Positions 20,188-28,274 of a DNA stretch of 53,866 nt are shown piece by piece. The position numbers were made by a program, and so were the translations under genes. A model generated the notes under the pieces. It had not been told where the DNA came from, did no database searches, and worked only from the letters and a program-made list of their open reading frames with translations. Position 1 is the first letter of the stretch, and each line of letters begins with the position of its first letter. This DNA comes from a virus: IMG/VR virus record IMGVR_UViG_3300031963_012638, positions 1-53,866 of that record; one strand, given 5' to 3'.

Positions 20188-21135
20188 TCAGAAAGTTGGG
20201 TCATCCTTGCGCCAGAAGGGGCAGCCTTTGTAGTCTTTTTTGTTTATTAACTTTACCTTTGCATCATTAATTAGATCTTCTTTTTTAAATGAAGACTTTA
20301 TAAATTTATCATTCTCGTCAACCCCAACGTAATAAGTAACTGGAGATCTCGACGGGCAAATCCACTTGCCGGGGACATCGCTTCCACACATCCATTTTTT
20401 CTTTGGCGAGCTTGCAGCAAGATTTTCGATAGCTTTCTTTTCATCAAAAGAAGAAATATAACCAGCTACATAACTTAGATAGGCCTTAAAACCTTCTAGC
20501 TGTTCTGCGGTTGGTTTCGGGGCTTCTTGAATCGGTTGCTTTTTAAACTTAAGAAATATAAAAGATACGTCAGGAATGTGCCCCTTAGTTTTAAATACAG
20601 CTAAAGAATACATCAAGTTTTGAAGATTGAAGTCAATTTCTTCTTTAGAGAATTTTCCCTTGCTTGATTTGTAGTCGTATATTTTATATTCTGTGTCGCT
20701 GAATTTTGCGAGCTTGTCGATGAAGCCATTGATGATGTAGTCTTCTTCTTCTAGCTTGAACTCAGACTCTGCTTCTACAAGTAACGCTCCGTTGCAAAAA
20801 AAGTCGCTTTGAAGACCAGTCTGAATCATGTTATAAATCAGATCTAGATTTTCTTCATCATCTACTTTTAGTTTTTTAGCGTGTTTTAGAATAAGTCTAT
20901 GAATAGCTGGGTTTTTAATCACGCCAGCTTTACCAGAGCATAGATCTTCAAAATATTTCTTGTGTCTGTCAGTTAAGAGAAGCTCAAAAATTAAATGGCA
21001 GATTGTTCCTCTAGATGCGCCAGAGTTTGATGTATCTGGCAGCTTAAGGATATATTTAGTATAGTAAAGCCAACTGCAACCTTCGGCAGTTTTGATTTTA
21101 CTAGCGCTTAGCTTTACTTTTTCTACGTTGCTCAT
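20188..21135 (-). CDS. Cas4/RecB-like PD-(D/E)XK nuclease with probable Fe-S cysteines
   Basis: The 315-residue protein starts LSASKIKTAEGCSWLYY, the usual opening of RecB/Cas4 family nucleases. It carries H47 (GTICHLIFE), D140 (NGFIDKLAKF) and D154-K156 (IYDYKSS), matching the H, D and D/E-x-K catalytic set. Cys20 together with Cys250, Cys260 and Cys305 reproduces the one-plus-three cysteine arrangement that binds an iron-sulphur cluster in Cas4 and AddB. No cas genes are nearby, so a role in end processing or recombination with RecA is more likely than CRISPR adaptation. It overlaps the primase gene by four bases. Confidence 0.8.
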   Translation of the reverse strand: MSNVEKVKLSASKIKTAEGCSWLYYTKYILKLPDTSNSGASRGTICHLIFELLLTDRHKKYFEDLCSGKAGVIKNPAIHRLILKHAKKLKVDDEENLDLIYNMIQTGLQSDFFCNGALLVEAESEFKLEEEDYIINGFIDKLAKFSDTEYKIYDYKSSKGKFSKEEIDFNLQNLMYSLAVFKTKGHIPDVSFIFLKFKKQPIQEAPKPTAEQLEGFKAYLSYVAGYISSFDEKKAIENLAASSPKKKWMCGSDVPGKWICPSRSPVTYYVGVDENDKFIKSSFKKEDLINDAKVKLINKKDYKGCPFWRKDDPTF

Positions 21136-22067
21136 TGGATAGAATTATACCAGTTAAAAACTAAAGATCTATCTTTTAAATGCATTTCTCCAAAATCTTT
21201 TGCTCCGAAAGGAAGCTTGATTTGCACTTGACTTGGATCAAAGTAATTTAAAAGCCTTTGCTGCGCTGATTCTGCCGCCAGATTTCCGGCAGCATTATTA
21301 AAAGAGTCGTCGTTGAAAGCAATGATAATTTTTTTAGGATTATAGCCAATCAAAGAGTAAATAATTTTAGGAGAAAGGTTTAAACCAAAAGAAACAATAG
21401 AATTATTAATTCCATTTTCTCTAAGCGCCAGCATATCGCCTATGCTTTCTACTAAGATAATTATTTTAGAAGACTTGATGTCTTTAGCATTAACCTTTAG
21501 CGGGAAGGCCCACTCTTTTTTATCTCCAATAAGCTTCCACTTAGGTCGTCCTTCTAGACTTGTTTTAGAAACATCTCTCCCAGCGAATCCGACTATCTCA
21601 TCTTTGCAGTTAAAGATGGGAAAAACATATCTATTAAACATCTTGCCTGTAGAAGCAACGCCTCCTTGGAACGGTTGCAAGGTTTGAGTTGAAATACCTC
21701 TTCCTTCCCAATAAGAATCGTCTCTTGAGAGCTTTATTAATAAAGATTTATCGAAAACAGTAGTTTGGGTGGTGGTGACTCTTTGCTGGTGGTCTTCAGA
21801 ATAAGATGTGTCTATCCCTTTCTCAGAAATCCACTTTTTAGCATCGTCAATCGTTTTAAGTTTTAGGGTAAGTTTTACTAAATCTTCAATAGAACCGCTA
21901 ATGTTTTCTTTGAAGTCCACCCATTGGCCAGAATTCTTCCAAATTCTAAGAACATTATCGTTACCGGAATCTCTATAAAGAGGTCTTGTCCGATATTCTC
22001 GGCCATGATCAGTTAAAACATATCCTATGTCAGTAAGTATTTTTCTTACAGATTCGCAGTCATTCAT
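21132..22067 (-). CDS. DnaG-like TOPRIM primase with degenerate zinc-finger region
   Basis: This 311-residue primase-like protein has a TOPRIM core with E207 and D211 (ILVESIGDMLAL), GLNLSPK and the acidic pair in AFNDDSFNNAAG (about residues 250-261). Upstream GRGISTQTLQPFQGG and FPIFNCKDEIVGFAGRDV match the RNA-polymerase domain of DnaG. The N-terminus aligns in layout with the CHC2 zinc finger (WVDFKENISGSIEDLVKL) but lacks the zinc cysteines, and the C-terminal helicase-binding domain is absent. It lies directly after the DnaB gene with a 4-nt overlap, fitting primer synthesis at the fork. The start ATG gives a natural operon junction. Confidence 0.85.
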   Translation of the reverse strand: MNDCESVRKILTDIGYVLTDHGREYRTRPLYRDSGNDNVLRIWKNSGQWVDFKENISGSIEDLVKLTLKLKTIDDAKKWISEKGIDTSYSEDHQQRVTTTQTTVFDKSLLIKLSRDDSYWEGRGISTQTLQPFQGGVASTGKMFNRYVFPIFNCKDEIVGFAGRDVSKTSLEGRPKWKLIGDKKEWAFPLKVNAKDIKSSKIIILVESIGDMLALRENGINNSIVSFGLNLSPKIIYSLIGYNPKKIIIAFNDDSFNNAAGNLAAESAQQRLLNYFDPSQVQIKLPFGAKDFGEMHLKDRSLVFNWYNSIQ

Positions 22068-23527
22068 AGAACTTCGCCATCGCCAGAATCATCAAGCTCA
22101 GGTTTCAACGCTCTCGCAGACAGAATATCCTCAAGCGTTCCAGTCTCTTGAACATTAAAATTATTAATGTTAAAGCTTATATAGTTAGGCATATATTTAA
22201 CTTTTTTGCCTTCTTGGATTCTGACTAAGTCGTGATGGCCAGCAGAATCTTTTCCTTGAAAGCGGGTGGCAAGCGGTATGAGCTTATGAGAACCAAATTC
22301 TGGGCCGTCGTCAGCTATTTCTTCAACACTTTTGCGTCTAAAAATAGCTACAAATGAAGCGAACCATTGCAACCGATCAGACTGAGAGATCGCGCTGCTA
22401 TCATCAACGCCGCTTTCTGCGCTACGATTTAATTGGCAAGCAGTAAGAATGGGAATATTAAGCTCAGAGCAAAGCTCCTTTAAGGCATTGACTTTTTCGC
22501 CGATTAGCTGATATTCTTGTTTATTCTTATCTGATTCTCCGGTTAATTTAATATAATCGTAAACAACAACACATTGATTGCCACGACCTACCTTCGAGAA
22601 ATACCAGCGCTTGACAATAGAAACAACCTCTTCAATTGGTTTGCCTGCGACTTGTAAATGATCGACTTGATTATTAAGAGCACGAATTTTATCCTTACTT
22701 TGCTCAAACTTTTGATATAGATTATTGTTCTTTTTCCAGTTTCCAGTTTCAAGATACCATACTGGAATTCCAGTCAAAGATGAAGCTATTCTAAACTTCA
22801 TATCTATGGTAGACATTTCTGTATCAAGAACCAGCGCCTTGCATCCTTTGTTAATTGAAGTAATTTTGATGGCGAGATCATTTAGGATCGTTGACTTGCC
22901 ATGCTTTGGCCTGCTTACCCAAGCATACAGATTGCCGGGTCGAATTCCGCCATAGAGGCGATTAAAGTTCGCGTAAGGGCTTGTTAGGCCTGTGTCTTCG
23001 ATGGGGTTGTTGCCGCGCTCTTCAATAATTTCAATGACATTATTAGTTATGTCTTCTGGTTTATTATTTTCAGAGGCGTAGGTGCAAATTTTGCTATTGT
23101 AAATCTTATCAGATTCTGTAATGATTTCTTCAATTGGCTTTTCGGCGCAAGAATTAGCAAACTTTTTGATCTCGTCCCCGGTCTGCTCGATTTCTCGCCT
23201 GACGCGCAGTTTAAGCAACTCTTTAGCGCCTTCAATAAGACCAGCCTGAGAGGTTGGTATCAAACAGATGCTGTTAACATAACTAAAGATATCAATAGAT
23301 TGATCCTTAAATGTAATCCCAAGATTCTTGCATTTTTGAGAAATCAAGATCTTGTCAATCTGCTCGCCTTTGTTAAACGTTTCCTTGAAGACGCAGAAGA
23401 TGGTGTAATGCACATCATTAATAAAATCACTTTCATTAATAAAGCTTTCTATGTCAGCGAAAGAAGCTGGATGTCTGATAAGACCAGACAAGACGTATTT
23501 TTCTACCTGTAGCGAGTATATGGCCAT
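22064..23527 (-). CDS. dnaB: DnaB-type replicative helicase
   Basis: The 487-residue helicase has the N-terminal helical domain (EKYVLSGLIRHP, SDFINDVHYTIF) and a RecA-like ATPase domain starting about residue 180. Walker A is SRPKHGKST (residues 205-213), with Ser in place of the usual first Gly. Other motifs include LDTEMST, VVVYDYIKL (Walker B) and LTACQLNRSAE. It would unwind DNA ahead of the split Pol III, with the adjacent primase as its partner. The ATG abuts the endonuclease stop upstream. Identity as a hexameric DnaB-family enzyme is well supported by motif order and length. Confidence 0.92.
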   Translation of the reverse strand: MAIYSLQVEKYVLSGLIRHPASFADIESFINESDFINDVHYTIFCVFKETFNKGEQIDKILISQKCKNLGITFKDQSIDIFSYVNSICLIPTSQAGLIEGAKELLKLRVRREIEQTGDEIKKFANSCAEKPIEEIITESDKIYNSKICTYASENNKPEDITNNVIEIIEERGNNPIEDTGLTSPYANFNRLYGGIRPGNLYAWVSRPKHGKSTILNDLAIKITSINKGCKALVLDTEMSTIDMKFRIASSLTGIPVWYLETGNWKKNNNLYQKFEQSKDKIRALNNQVDHLQVAGKPIEEVVSIVKRWYFSKVGRGNQCVVVYDYIKLTGESDKNKQEYQLIGEKVNALKELCSELNIPILTACQLNRSAESGVDDSSAISQSDRLQWFASFVAIFRRKSVEEIADDGPEFGSHKLIPLATRFQGKDSAGHHDLVRIQEGKKVKYMPNYISFNINNFNVQETGTLEDILSARALKPELDDSGDGEVL

Positions 23528-23943
23528 TAAAGAATTATATTAAATTTATCCTTAAAAAACTGAGCGGAAAGATTTTTGACTTCGTCTTCATAAATTTCCA
23601 CAAGTTGGAACTTATTTATAGATAGCCACTTCTCTTTAGCTACATCTCTTTTAATAGATTTAAGATAGTTTAGACGAGACTCACCATGAAAAAATTTATT
23701 ATATGAAGTGTGTTGCTTGCCGTGTACTTCAACGGCTATTCTGAGGGTAGCGTTGACGATATCTACTTTCAGTCTAGAGCCAAAGACGGGAAACTCTTCG
23801 TATACTATATGATTTTTCCAGTAAGTCCTTAAGAATTGCTTTGTGTTGAATTGTACTTTGGATCGAGAATTAGCGTCCCAGTCAATCAAATATTGAGAGA
23901 CATTTTTGCTAACTATCTTTCCGTACACATTGTAAAGCTTCAC
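23527..23943 (-). CDS. Small PD-(D/E)XK-like endonuclease
   Basis: This 138-residue protein contains EEFPVFGSRLKVDIV and RIAVEVHGKQH (residues 50-80), the E...D...E-x-x-x-Q/K core and trailing His of DUF559/Vsr-like nicking or junction nucleases. The rest is short and basic-helical. It starts with GTG, overlapping the RecA stop (GTGA), and sits between RecA and DnaB, so a recombination or replication-repair role such as branched-DNA cleavage is plausible. A free-standing homing endonuclease is an alternative, but operon integration argues against that. Confidence 0.6.
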   Translation of the reverse strand: MKLYNVYGKIVSKNVSQYLIDWDANSRSKVQFNTKQFLRTYWKNHIVYEEFPVFGSRLKVDIVNATLRIAVEVHGKQHTSYNKFFHGESRLNYLKSIKRDVAKEKWLSINKFQLVEIYEDEVKNLSAQFFKDKFNIIL

Positions 23944-25055
23944 TTTTTAAGAGCGCTTATAAATTTATTGAATAAATACTGTGTAATGTCTTGATGCTCT
24001 TCAAGGAAATTTTTAAGATTGGCCTCGCCTTGATGTTGTTTTGGCATCTCAAGACTATTGTCAGCAAGTTCTTTGATAAGCTCGTCGGTAATGGTAATCC
24101 ACGCTCCTTTGGCGTGGGCAAATTCCCAAGCTAAAAGTTGGTCTACGATTTCGTATTCCACCCAAACACTAGAGCCGTTAGAGCGTCCATATTTGATTGG
24201 ATAGCGGACCTCTCTACCAGACTTTTCATTAGGCGTCTTTCTAAAGACTATCTTGCACCAATGACCAACAGGGTTGCCATCGCCTTTAGCGTTAGCATAA
24301 ATAAAATCTTTATTCCACCGCTGCTGGAATTCAAGGATCCAATCGGAGTAGTGCAGAGCAGCATTTCCGCCGCTTGCGTTAGTGACCTTTGGGTCGCCTT
24401 TCTCGTACGGGTTAATCTTGATCGAAGATCTAACTTGAGAAATAATGAAGCAAATATGGCCTCTAGAAGAAAAGGCCGCAGCCATCTTGCGCAACAGATC
24501 TGATGTGAGCAAAGCCGCTCCAGCGGTTTTGTTCGCTTCAGTAGCAGACTTGGCTAGATCATTTCTGGGAACCAAAGCGTCGAGGCTATCAATTATAAAA
24601 AAGTAAATGTTGCCTTCATCATTATCTTTAATCAATTCGCGCATTGTGTCGGTCACAAACTCATAATCGTTTGTAGGAATGACTCGCCATTTTGCTGGAT
24701 CTGTATCAACACCAGACCTAGCGACCATATTTTCGCTAAGACGGCCCTCTGATTTGATATAAATAATACAACCTTTCTCAGGGTGCAATACTTGAAAATT
24801 ACGGGCGAAGGCAAGAGCGTTGCTGGTCTTGCCGCCTTCAGTGATTCCAGAAGACCGTACTATACCGGGGTGAATGCCGCCGCCCATTTCAATATCGAGA
24901 GTCAAGCTGCCGCTGCTGACGATATAATCAATATTATTATCAAAAGCATAATGGTGATCTTTGTTGCGGCTTAGGATGCTATCTAGAACCTTTAGTTTTC
25001 CTGAAGCGTTTGATTCTTCTGCTACTTCTTGCACTTCTTTCTTGGGTCTTGCCAT
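23940..25055 (-). CDS. recA: RecA/UvsX-family recombinase
   Basis: This is a 371-residue strand-exchange ATPase. The core begins SSGSLTLDIEMGGGIHPG. Walker A is GITEGGKTS (residues 70-78), Walker B is FFIIDSLDALVP, and the DNA-loop region includes ISQVRSSIKI and ASGGNAALHYSDWILEF. It forms filaments on ssDNA for recombination-dependent repair and replication. The N-terminal 40 residues are charged, unlike the short helix of bacterial RecA, and phage-type UvsX is equally possible. It is the second gene of the operon starting at 25416, one base after the leading 119-residue protein gene. Confidence 0.92.
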   Translation of the reverse strand: MARPKKEVQEVAEESNASGKLKVLDSILSRNKDHHYAFDNNIDYIVSSGSLTLDIEMGGGIHPGIVRSSGITEGGKTSNALAFARNFQVLHPEKGCIIYIKSEGRLSENMVARSGVDTDPAKWRVIPTNDYEFVTDTMRELIKDNDEGNIYFFIIDSLDALVPRNDLAKSATEANKTAGAALLTSDLLRKMAAAFSSRGHICFIISQVRSSIKINPYEKGDPKVTNASGGNAALHYSDWILEFQQRWNKDFIYANAKGDGNPVGHWCKIVFRKTPNEKSGREVRYPIKYGRSNGSSVWVEYEIVDQLLAWEFAHAKGAWITITDELIKELADNSLEMPKQHQGEANLKNFLEEHQDITQYLFNKFISALKK

Positions 25056-25056
25056 A

Positions 25057-25416
25057 TTATTTTTTGTTAAAAAGATTTAAGAACTCTTTGACTGAGGTTG
25101 GTTTTTTATTTACTTCGACTTCTGGGGCAACAGGTTTATCTTCTAGAATTATTTTCTCCTTTTCAAAAGAAAGGGATTGATATTTTTTGATGTCTCTTAG
25201 AAAATTTTTCCCGTTTTCGCCCAAAAACCAAACAAGCGATATAACTTTGGTCCTGCCTCTAAGGCTCATGAGCCACTCAAAGCCATGCTCTTTAATAAGC
25301 ATATTTGCGATTCGCATCTCGTTAGGCCAATTACAAGACTTAGTTTCTAATAAAAAATTTATGATTAATTGTTGTTGCTTGCTTAGACTTCTGGGCTTTT
25401 TGGTTTTCGCAGTCAC
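25057..25416 (-). CDS. Unknown 119-aa protein leading the replication operon
   Basis: This is a basic, mostly helical protein with an internal WLMSLRGRTKVISLVWFLG segment, a Pro/Val linker (residues 85-105) and a C-terminal SVKEFLNLFNKK helix. No family was recognised. The start is a GTG placed 6 nt after a -10 box, so its mRNA would be leaderless. As first gene ahead of RecA and DnaB it may be an early replication or recombination accessory such as a mediator, but the sequence alone does not show this. Confidence 0.65.
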   Translation of the reverse strand: MTAKTKKPRSLSKQQQLIINFLLETKSCNWPNEMRIANMLIKEHGFEWLMSLRGRTKVISLVWFLGENGKNFLRDIKKYQSLSFEKEKIILEDKPVAPEVEVNKKPTSVKEFLNLFNKK

Positions 25417-25451
25417 CCGCCTAGTATTGCCTGATCAAGCCGATTTGTCAA
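25417..25451 (-). promoter_or_regulatory. Sigma70-like promoter of the recA-dnaB operon, predicted leaderless (GTG start)
   Basis: On the minus strand TTGACA (25446-25451), a 17-nt spacer and AATACT (25423-25428) are followed by AGGCGG and the GTG at 25416. The -35 box overlaps the last codons of gmd. This would be the main promoter for the replication genes down to the Cas4-like nuclease. Confidence 0.72.
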
Positions 25452-26565
25452 GGAGAGATATGTCGTGGGCGACCATCTTTTTCACCAGACCTTGGAAATC
25501 AGTTTTTGGAAGCCAATTAAGTTCTGTTCTGGCTGGCGTAGAGTCTCCCATCAATAAATCGACTTCTGCTGGTCTGTAAAATTTTTCATTTACTTTAATT
25601 AAAACAGAAGACAATGGATCATTTGCGATGGCGTACTTTGTAGAAATACTATATTCTTCTAAAATTCCAGTTCCGTGCCAAACTCCTTCAATTCCAATTT
25701 CATTAAATGCAATTTCAATAAATTCTCTAATAGAATGAGTCTCGTCGCTAGAAAGAACATAATCTTTTATGTTTTTAAGTAAATTTTTACTATAAGATTC
25801 TTCTCTATAAAGTTCTGGTTGAAAATCTTCTTTTCTATAAATTTCTTGATTTAACATTTTCCATACACCATCAACAAAATCTTCAGAGTCGGACCAGTCT
25901 CTTTTAGCATCTAAATTACCTAATTCTATCGGATTAAATGTCTTATTATTTTTAAGAGCGTGATATATTCTAGCAACACCCTTTGTTATCTTTCTGGTTA
26001 CAAACTCTTCTCCTCTCTTAGTTCCTTCGTGATTAAAAAGAATTCCATGTATAGCGTATAAGTTATAAGACTCTCTGTAAACTTTAACAGCATGTCTTGC
26101 AGCAGCTTTGGATGCACCATATGGACTCCTTGGGCGGATGGGGTGGGTTATGTCTTGGGGAATAGCAGAAACGTCGCCAAATTCTTCACTAGATCCAGCA
26201 GAGTAAAATCGGCAGTTTGGCTTAAATCTTCTTATAGCTTCTAAGCATCTTACTACGCCTGTAGCGTTAGTGTCGAATGTCTGAAGCGGAATATTCCAAC
26301 TACATCCTACAAAACTTTGAGCAGCAAAATTAATAAAATAATCTGGCTGGATTTCTCTTACTAGATTATCTATGCTTACGCTATCCGAAAGGTCTCCATA
26401 AACCAATTTAAATCTAGAATCTCCAATAAAATTTAAACAATTTATAAAATTTGGATTAGAGCTTCTTCTAATCATTCCATAAATTTCAGCGGTAGTATTT
26501 TTTAATAAATACTCCACCATATTGGCGCCATCTTGGCCAAGTATGCCTGTGACAATAATTTTCAT
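25435..26565 (-). CDS. gmd: GDP-mannose 4,6-dehydratase
   Basis: This 376-residue short-chain dehydrogenase-type enzyme converts GDP-mannose to GDP-4-keto-6-deoxymannose. It has a variant NADP loop GILGQDGANM (usually GITGQDG), the GSSEEFG and SPYGASKAA phrases with the catalytic YxxxK, and the strongly diagnostic FNHEGTKRGEEFVTRKIT and RDWSDSEDFVDG. Length is typical. It is the last gene of the glycan operon and overlaps the DUF962 gene stop by one base (TAATG). With the ColD-like and Fcl/ColC-like genes in the same operon it supplies the common intermediate for GDP-colitose or GDP-fucose. Confidence 0.93.
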   Translation of the reverse strand: MKIIVTGILGQDGANMVEYLLKNTTAEIYGMIRRSSNPNFINCLNFIGDSRFKLVYGDLSDSVSIDNLVREIQPDYFINFAAQSFVGCSWNIPLQTFDTNATGVVRCLEAIRRFKPNCRFYSAGSSEEFGDVSAIPQDITHPIRPRSPYGASKAAARHAVKVYRESYNLYAIHGILFNHEGTKRGEEFVTRKITKGVARIYHALKNNKTFNPIELGNLDAKRDWSDSEDFVDGVWKMLNQEIYRKEDFQPELYREESYSKNLLKNIKDYVLSSDETHSIREFIEIAFNEIGIEGVWHGTGILEEYSISTKYAIANDPLSSVLIKVNEKFYRPAEVDLLMGDSTPARTELNWLPKTDFQGLVKKMVAHDISLLDKSA

Positions 26566-26873
26566 TAGAATTCAATTCTGCCGAGGATGATATCTTTTAA
26601 CATTACCCAATCTGCGGCTTTAGCCCAAATAGGATTCTTAAAAGCAGCTGGCTTATTTTTCTCAATGAAAAAATGACCGCTCCATGCAAATGGGTACACT
26701 ACGAAAGGAAGAGCTATAAACAACGGTAAGAAAAACAAAGACTTCCAAAACACCAAATAAACACACGCAATAAAATAAGCAATCGTGACTAATTGCCCAA
26801 GAACATGAAGTCTTCTGTTCCATTTATTTTTGTGCAAAGTCAAATACATTTGGTAATATTCTTTGAATGTCAT
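26565..26873 (-). CDS. DUF962/Mpo1-like small membrane protein
   Basis: The 102-residue product has the family's opening YYQMYLTLHKNKWNRRLHVLG, two adjacent hydrophobic helices (about residues 30-68), then the signature WSGHFFIEKNKPAAFKNP and a final GRIEF. The histidines in LHKN, RLHVLG and SGHF are the conserved metal-ligand candidates. The yeast homologue Mpo1 is an iron-dependent dioxygenase acting on 2-hydroxy fatty acids. Bacterial members are poorly understood. It lies within sugar genes with a 4-nt overlap to the nucleotidyltransferase. A phage copy is unexpected and its role here is unknown. Confidence 0.8.
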   Translation of the reverse strand: MTFKEYYQMYLTLHKNKWNRRLHVLGQLVTIAYFIACVYLVFWKSLFFLPLFIALPFVVYPFAWSGHFFIEKNKPAAFKNPIWAKAADWVMLKDIILGRIEF

Positions 26874-27316
26874 AAATTATTTTTTAATAAATCACTTGAT
26901 GAATATATTTTAGGCAAATCTAATACGATTTCAAAAATATTATGAGCTTTACATGTTTCAGATTCTGCCGATACGAGGTTGCCTTCCTTTCTATCTCCGC
27001 TATTAAAAAAGTACATTTTATATTTAGGAAACATCTCTCTTATTTTAATTAAAGTAGCGCATTGAGTTTTATCTTTGTCAATGGAAATAGTAGCTATATC
27101 AACAGATTTTAATCTAGAAACGATTTTTCTTCTATGCTCTTCGTCCATGAAGCGCTTGCTTCCTTTCAAAAAAACTTGTAAATCGCTATTGACTATAGCT
27201 ATCAAAAGGTCGCAATTATCTTTTGCGCCATCGATATATTCTATATGTCCATAGTGTATTGGATTAAAATATCCAGATACGATACCGACTCTAAAATCAT
27301 TTAATGGATGATCCAT
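26870..27316 (-). CDS. Cytidylyltransferase-like nucleotidyltransferase (HldE-C/TagD type)
   Basis: The protein has the Rossmann opening FRVGIVSGYFNPIHYGH with the HxGH motif, followed by LLIAIVNSDLQVFLKGS and RKIVSRLKSVD. Such enzymes transfer CMP or AMP to phosphorylated sugars or alcohols. The preceding GHMP kinase resembles heptose-7-phosphate kinase, so activation of a heptose-1-phosphate is plausible. The open frame extends upstream to 27361, but I chose the ATG at 27316: it places the conserved fold at residue 8 and reduces overlap with the kinase to 20 nt. Substrate and nucleotide are not decided by the sequence. Confidence 0.82.
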   Translation of the reverse strand: MDHPLNDFRVGIVSGYFNPIHYGHIEYIDGAKDNCDLLIAIVNSDLQVFLKGSKRFMDEEHRRKIVSRLKSVDIATISIDKDKTQCATLIKIREMFPKYKMYFFNSGDRKEGNLVSAESETCKAHNIFEIVLDLPKIYSSSDLLKNNL

Positions 27317-28274
27317 ATGAATTATCAAAGATTGTATAAGCTCCATTATAGTCAAAATCAAATTCTAAAATATTATCTGCAAAAATTTCTGATATTTTTT
27401 TCTTAACGGAGGGGTCGCATAAAACCAAGACGAATCCACATCCTCCAGCTCCTAGCAATTTAGCTCCATAAGCCCCAGCGTTCATACATGAAGATATTAT
27501 AGACTCAACAGATTTGGTAGAAACATGGCTGGAAATTTTAGATTTTTCGAGCCAAGCATTGTACATAAGATTTCCCATAGATTTAATGTCTTCGGAAAGT
27601 AAATGATTATAAGCTTCGTAAGCCAATTTCAAGATTGGCATTTTATCTTTATTTTCGTGAGATTTAGCTACGTTATCAGAAATTCTTTGCTCGTTAGAAT
27701 AAATTAGAATCATTGAATCGCGGAGATGCTGCTTGAATTCATTTGTGATTGGCAATGGTTTTACAAAGAAGTTTCCATTTTTTTGTATTTCTATCGTATT
27801 TAAACCGCCATACGCTGCCCAAATCTGGTCTTGGATTCCTCCGCTTTCTTTGAGAATATTCCTTTCTATTTCTATAGCATCTTTTGCTATTTGTTTTTTT
27901 GATATTTCTTTGCCTAAAAAGGTTCTTAAAAGATGGCTCATGCCGACGCAATAAGAAGAAGAGCCTCCTAGGCCAGTTCTAGATGGAATATCAGAAAAAG
28001 AGATAAATTCTATTGATCCATTTACTCCGAAATATTTTAAAGTTTCTCTGATCAAAGGATTTTCTATATCTCTTAAATCTTTAACTCGTTCAAACTTAGA
28101 ATAACTTATGGTGCTGGCTTCTGATAAAATTTTAGGCTTGTTTCTGATAGAAAGATATGCATATTTATTGATAGCACACCCGAATATAAAAGAGCCATGC
28201 TGCTCATAAAAATCAGCATAGTCGGTTGATCCGCCAAAAAATGATACTCTAAATGGAGATTTGACTAAAATCAT
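27297..28274 (-). CDS. hddA: GHMP kinase, D-glycero-D-manno-heptose 7-phosphate kinase-like
   Basis: The 325-residue GHMP-superfamily kinase starts SPFRVSFFGGSTDYADFYEQHG, the opening typical of HddA. It has the ATP loop PSRTGLGGSSSYCVGM (about residues 96-111) and the late LLGAGGCGFVLVL glycine loop. HddA phosphorylates heptose 7-phosphate at C1 in the GDP-heptose route. The downstream nucleotidyltransferase could then activate the product. No GmhA isomerase or GmhB phosphatase lies in the window, so these would have to come from elsewhere. Other sugar-1-kinases of this family cannot be excluded. It overlaps the aminotransferase-fold gene by 4 nt. Confidence 0.8.
   Translation of the reverse strand: MILVKSPFRVSFFGGSTDYADFYEQHGSFIFGCAINKYAYLSIRNKPKILSEASTISYSKFERVKDLRDIENPLIRETLKYFGVNGSIEFISFSDIPSRTGLGGSSSYCVGMSHLLRTFLGKEISKKQIAKDAIEIERNILKESGGIQDQIWAAYGGLNTIEIQKNGNFFVKPLPITNEFKQHLRDSMILIYSNEQRISDNVAKSHENKDKMPILKLAYEAYNHLLSEDIKSMGNLMYNAWLEKSKISSHVSTKSVESIISSCMNAGAYGAKLLGAGGCGFVLVLCDPSVKKKISEIFADNILEFDFDYNGAYTIFDNSYGSSIK

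Noticed and set aside
27317-27361. Longer N-terminus of the nucleotidyltransferase
   Set aside because: It would overlap the kinase gene by 65 nt and adds residues before the conserved first strand without a ribosome site.
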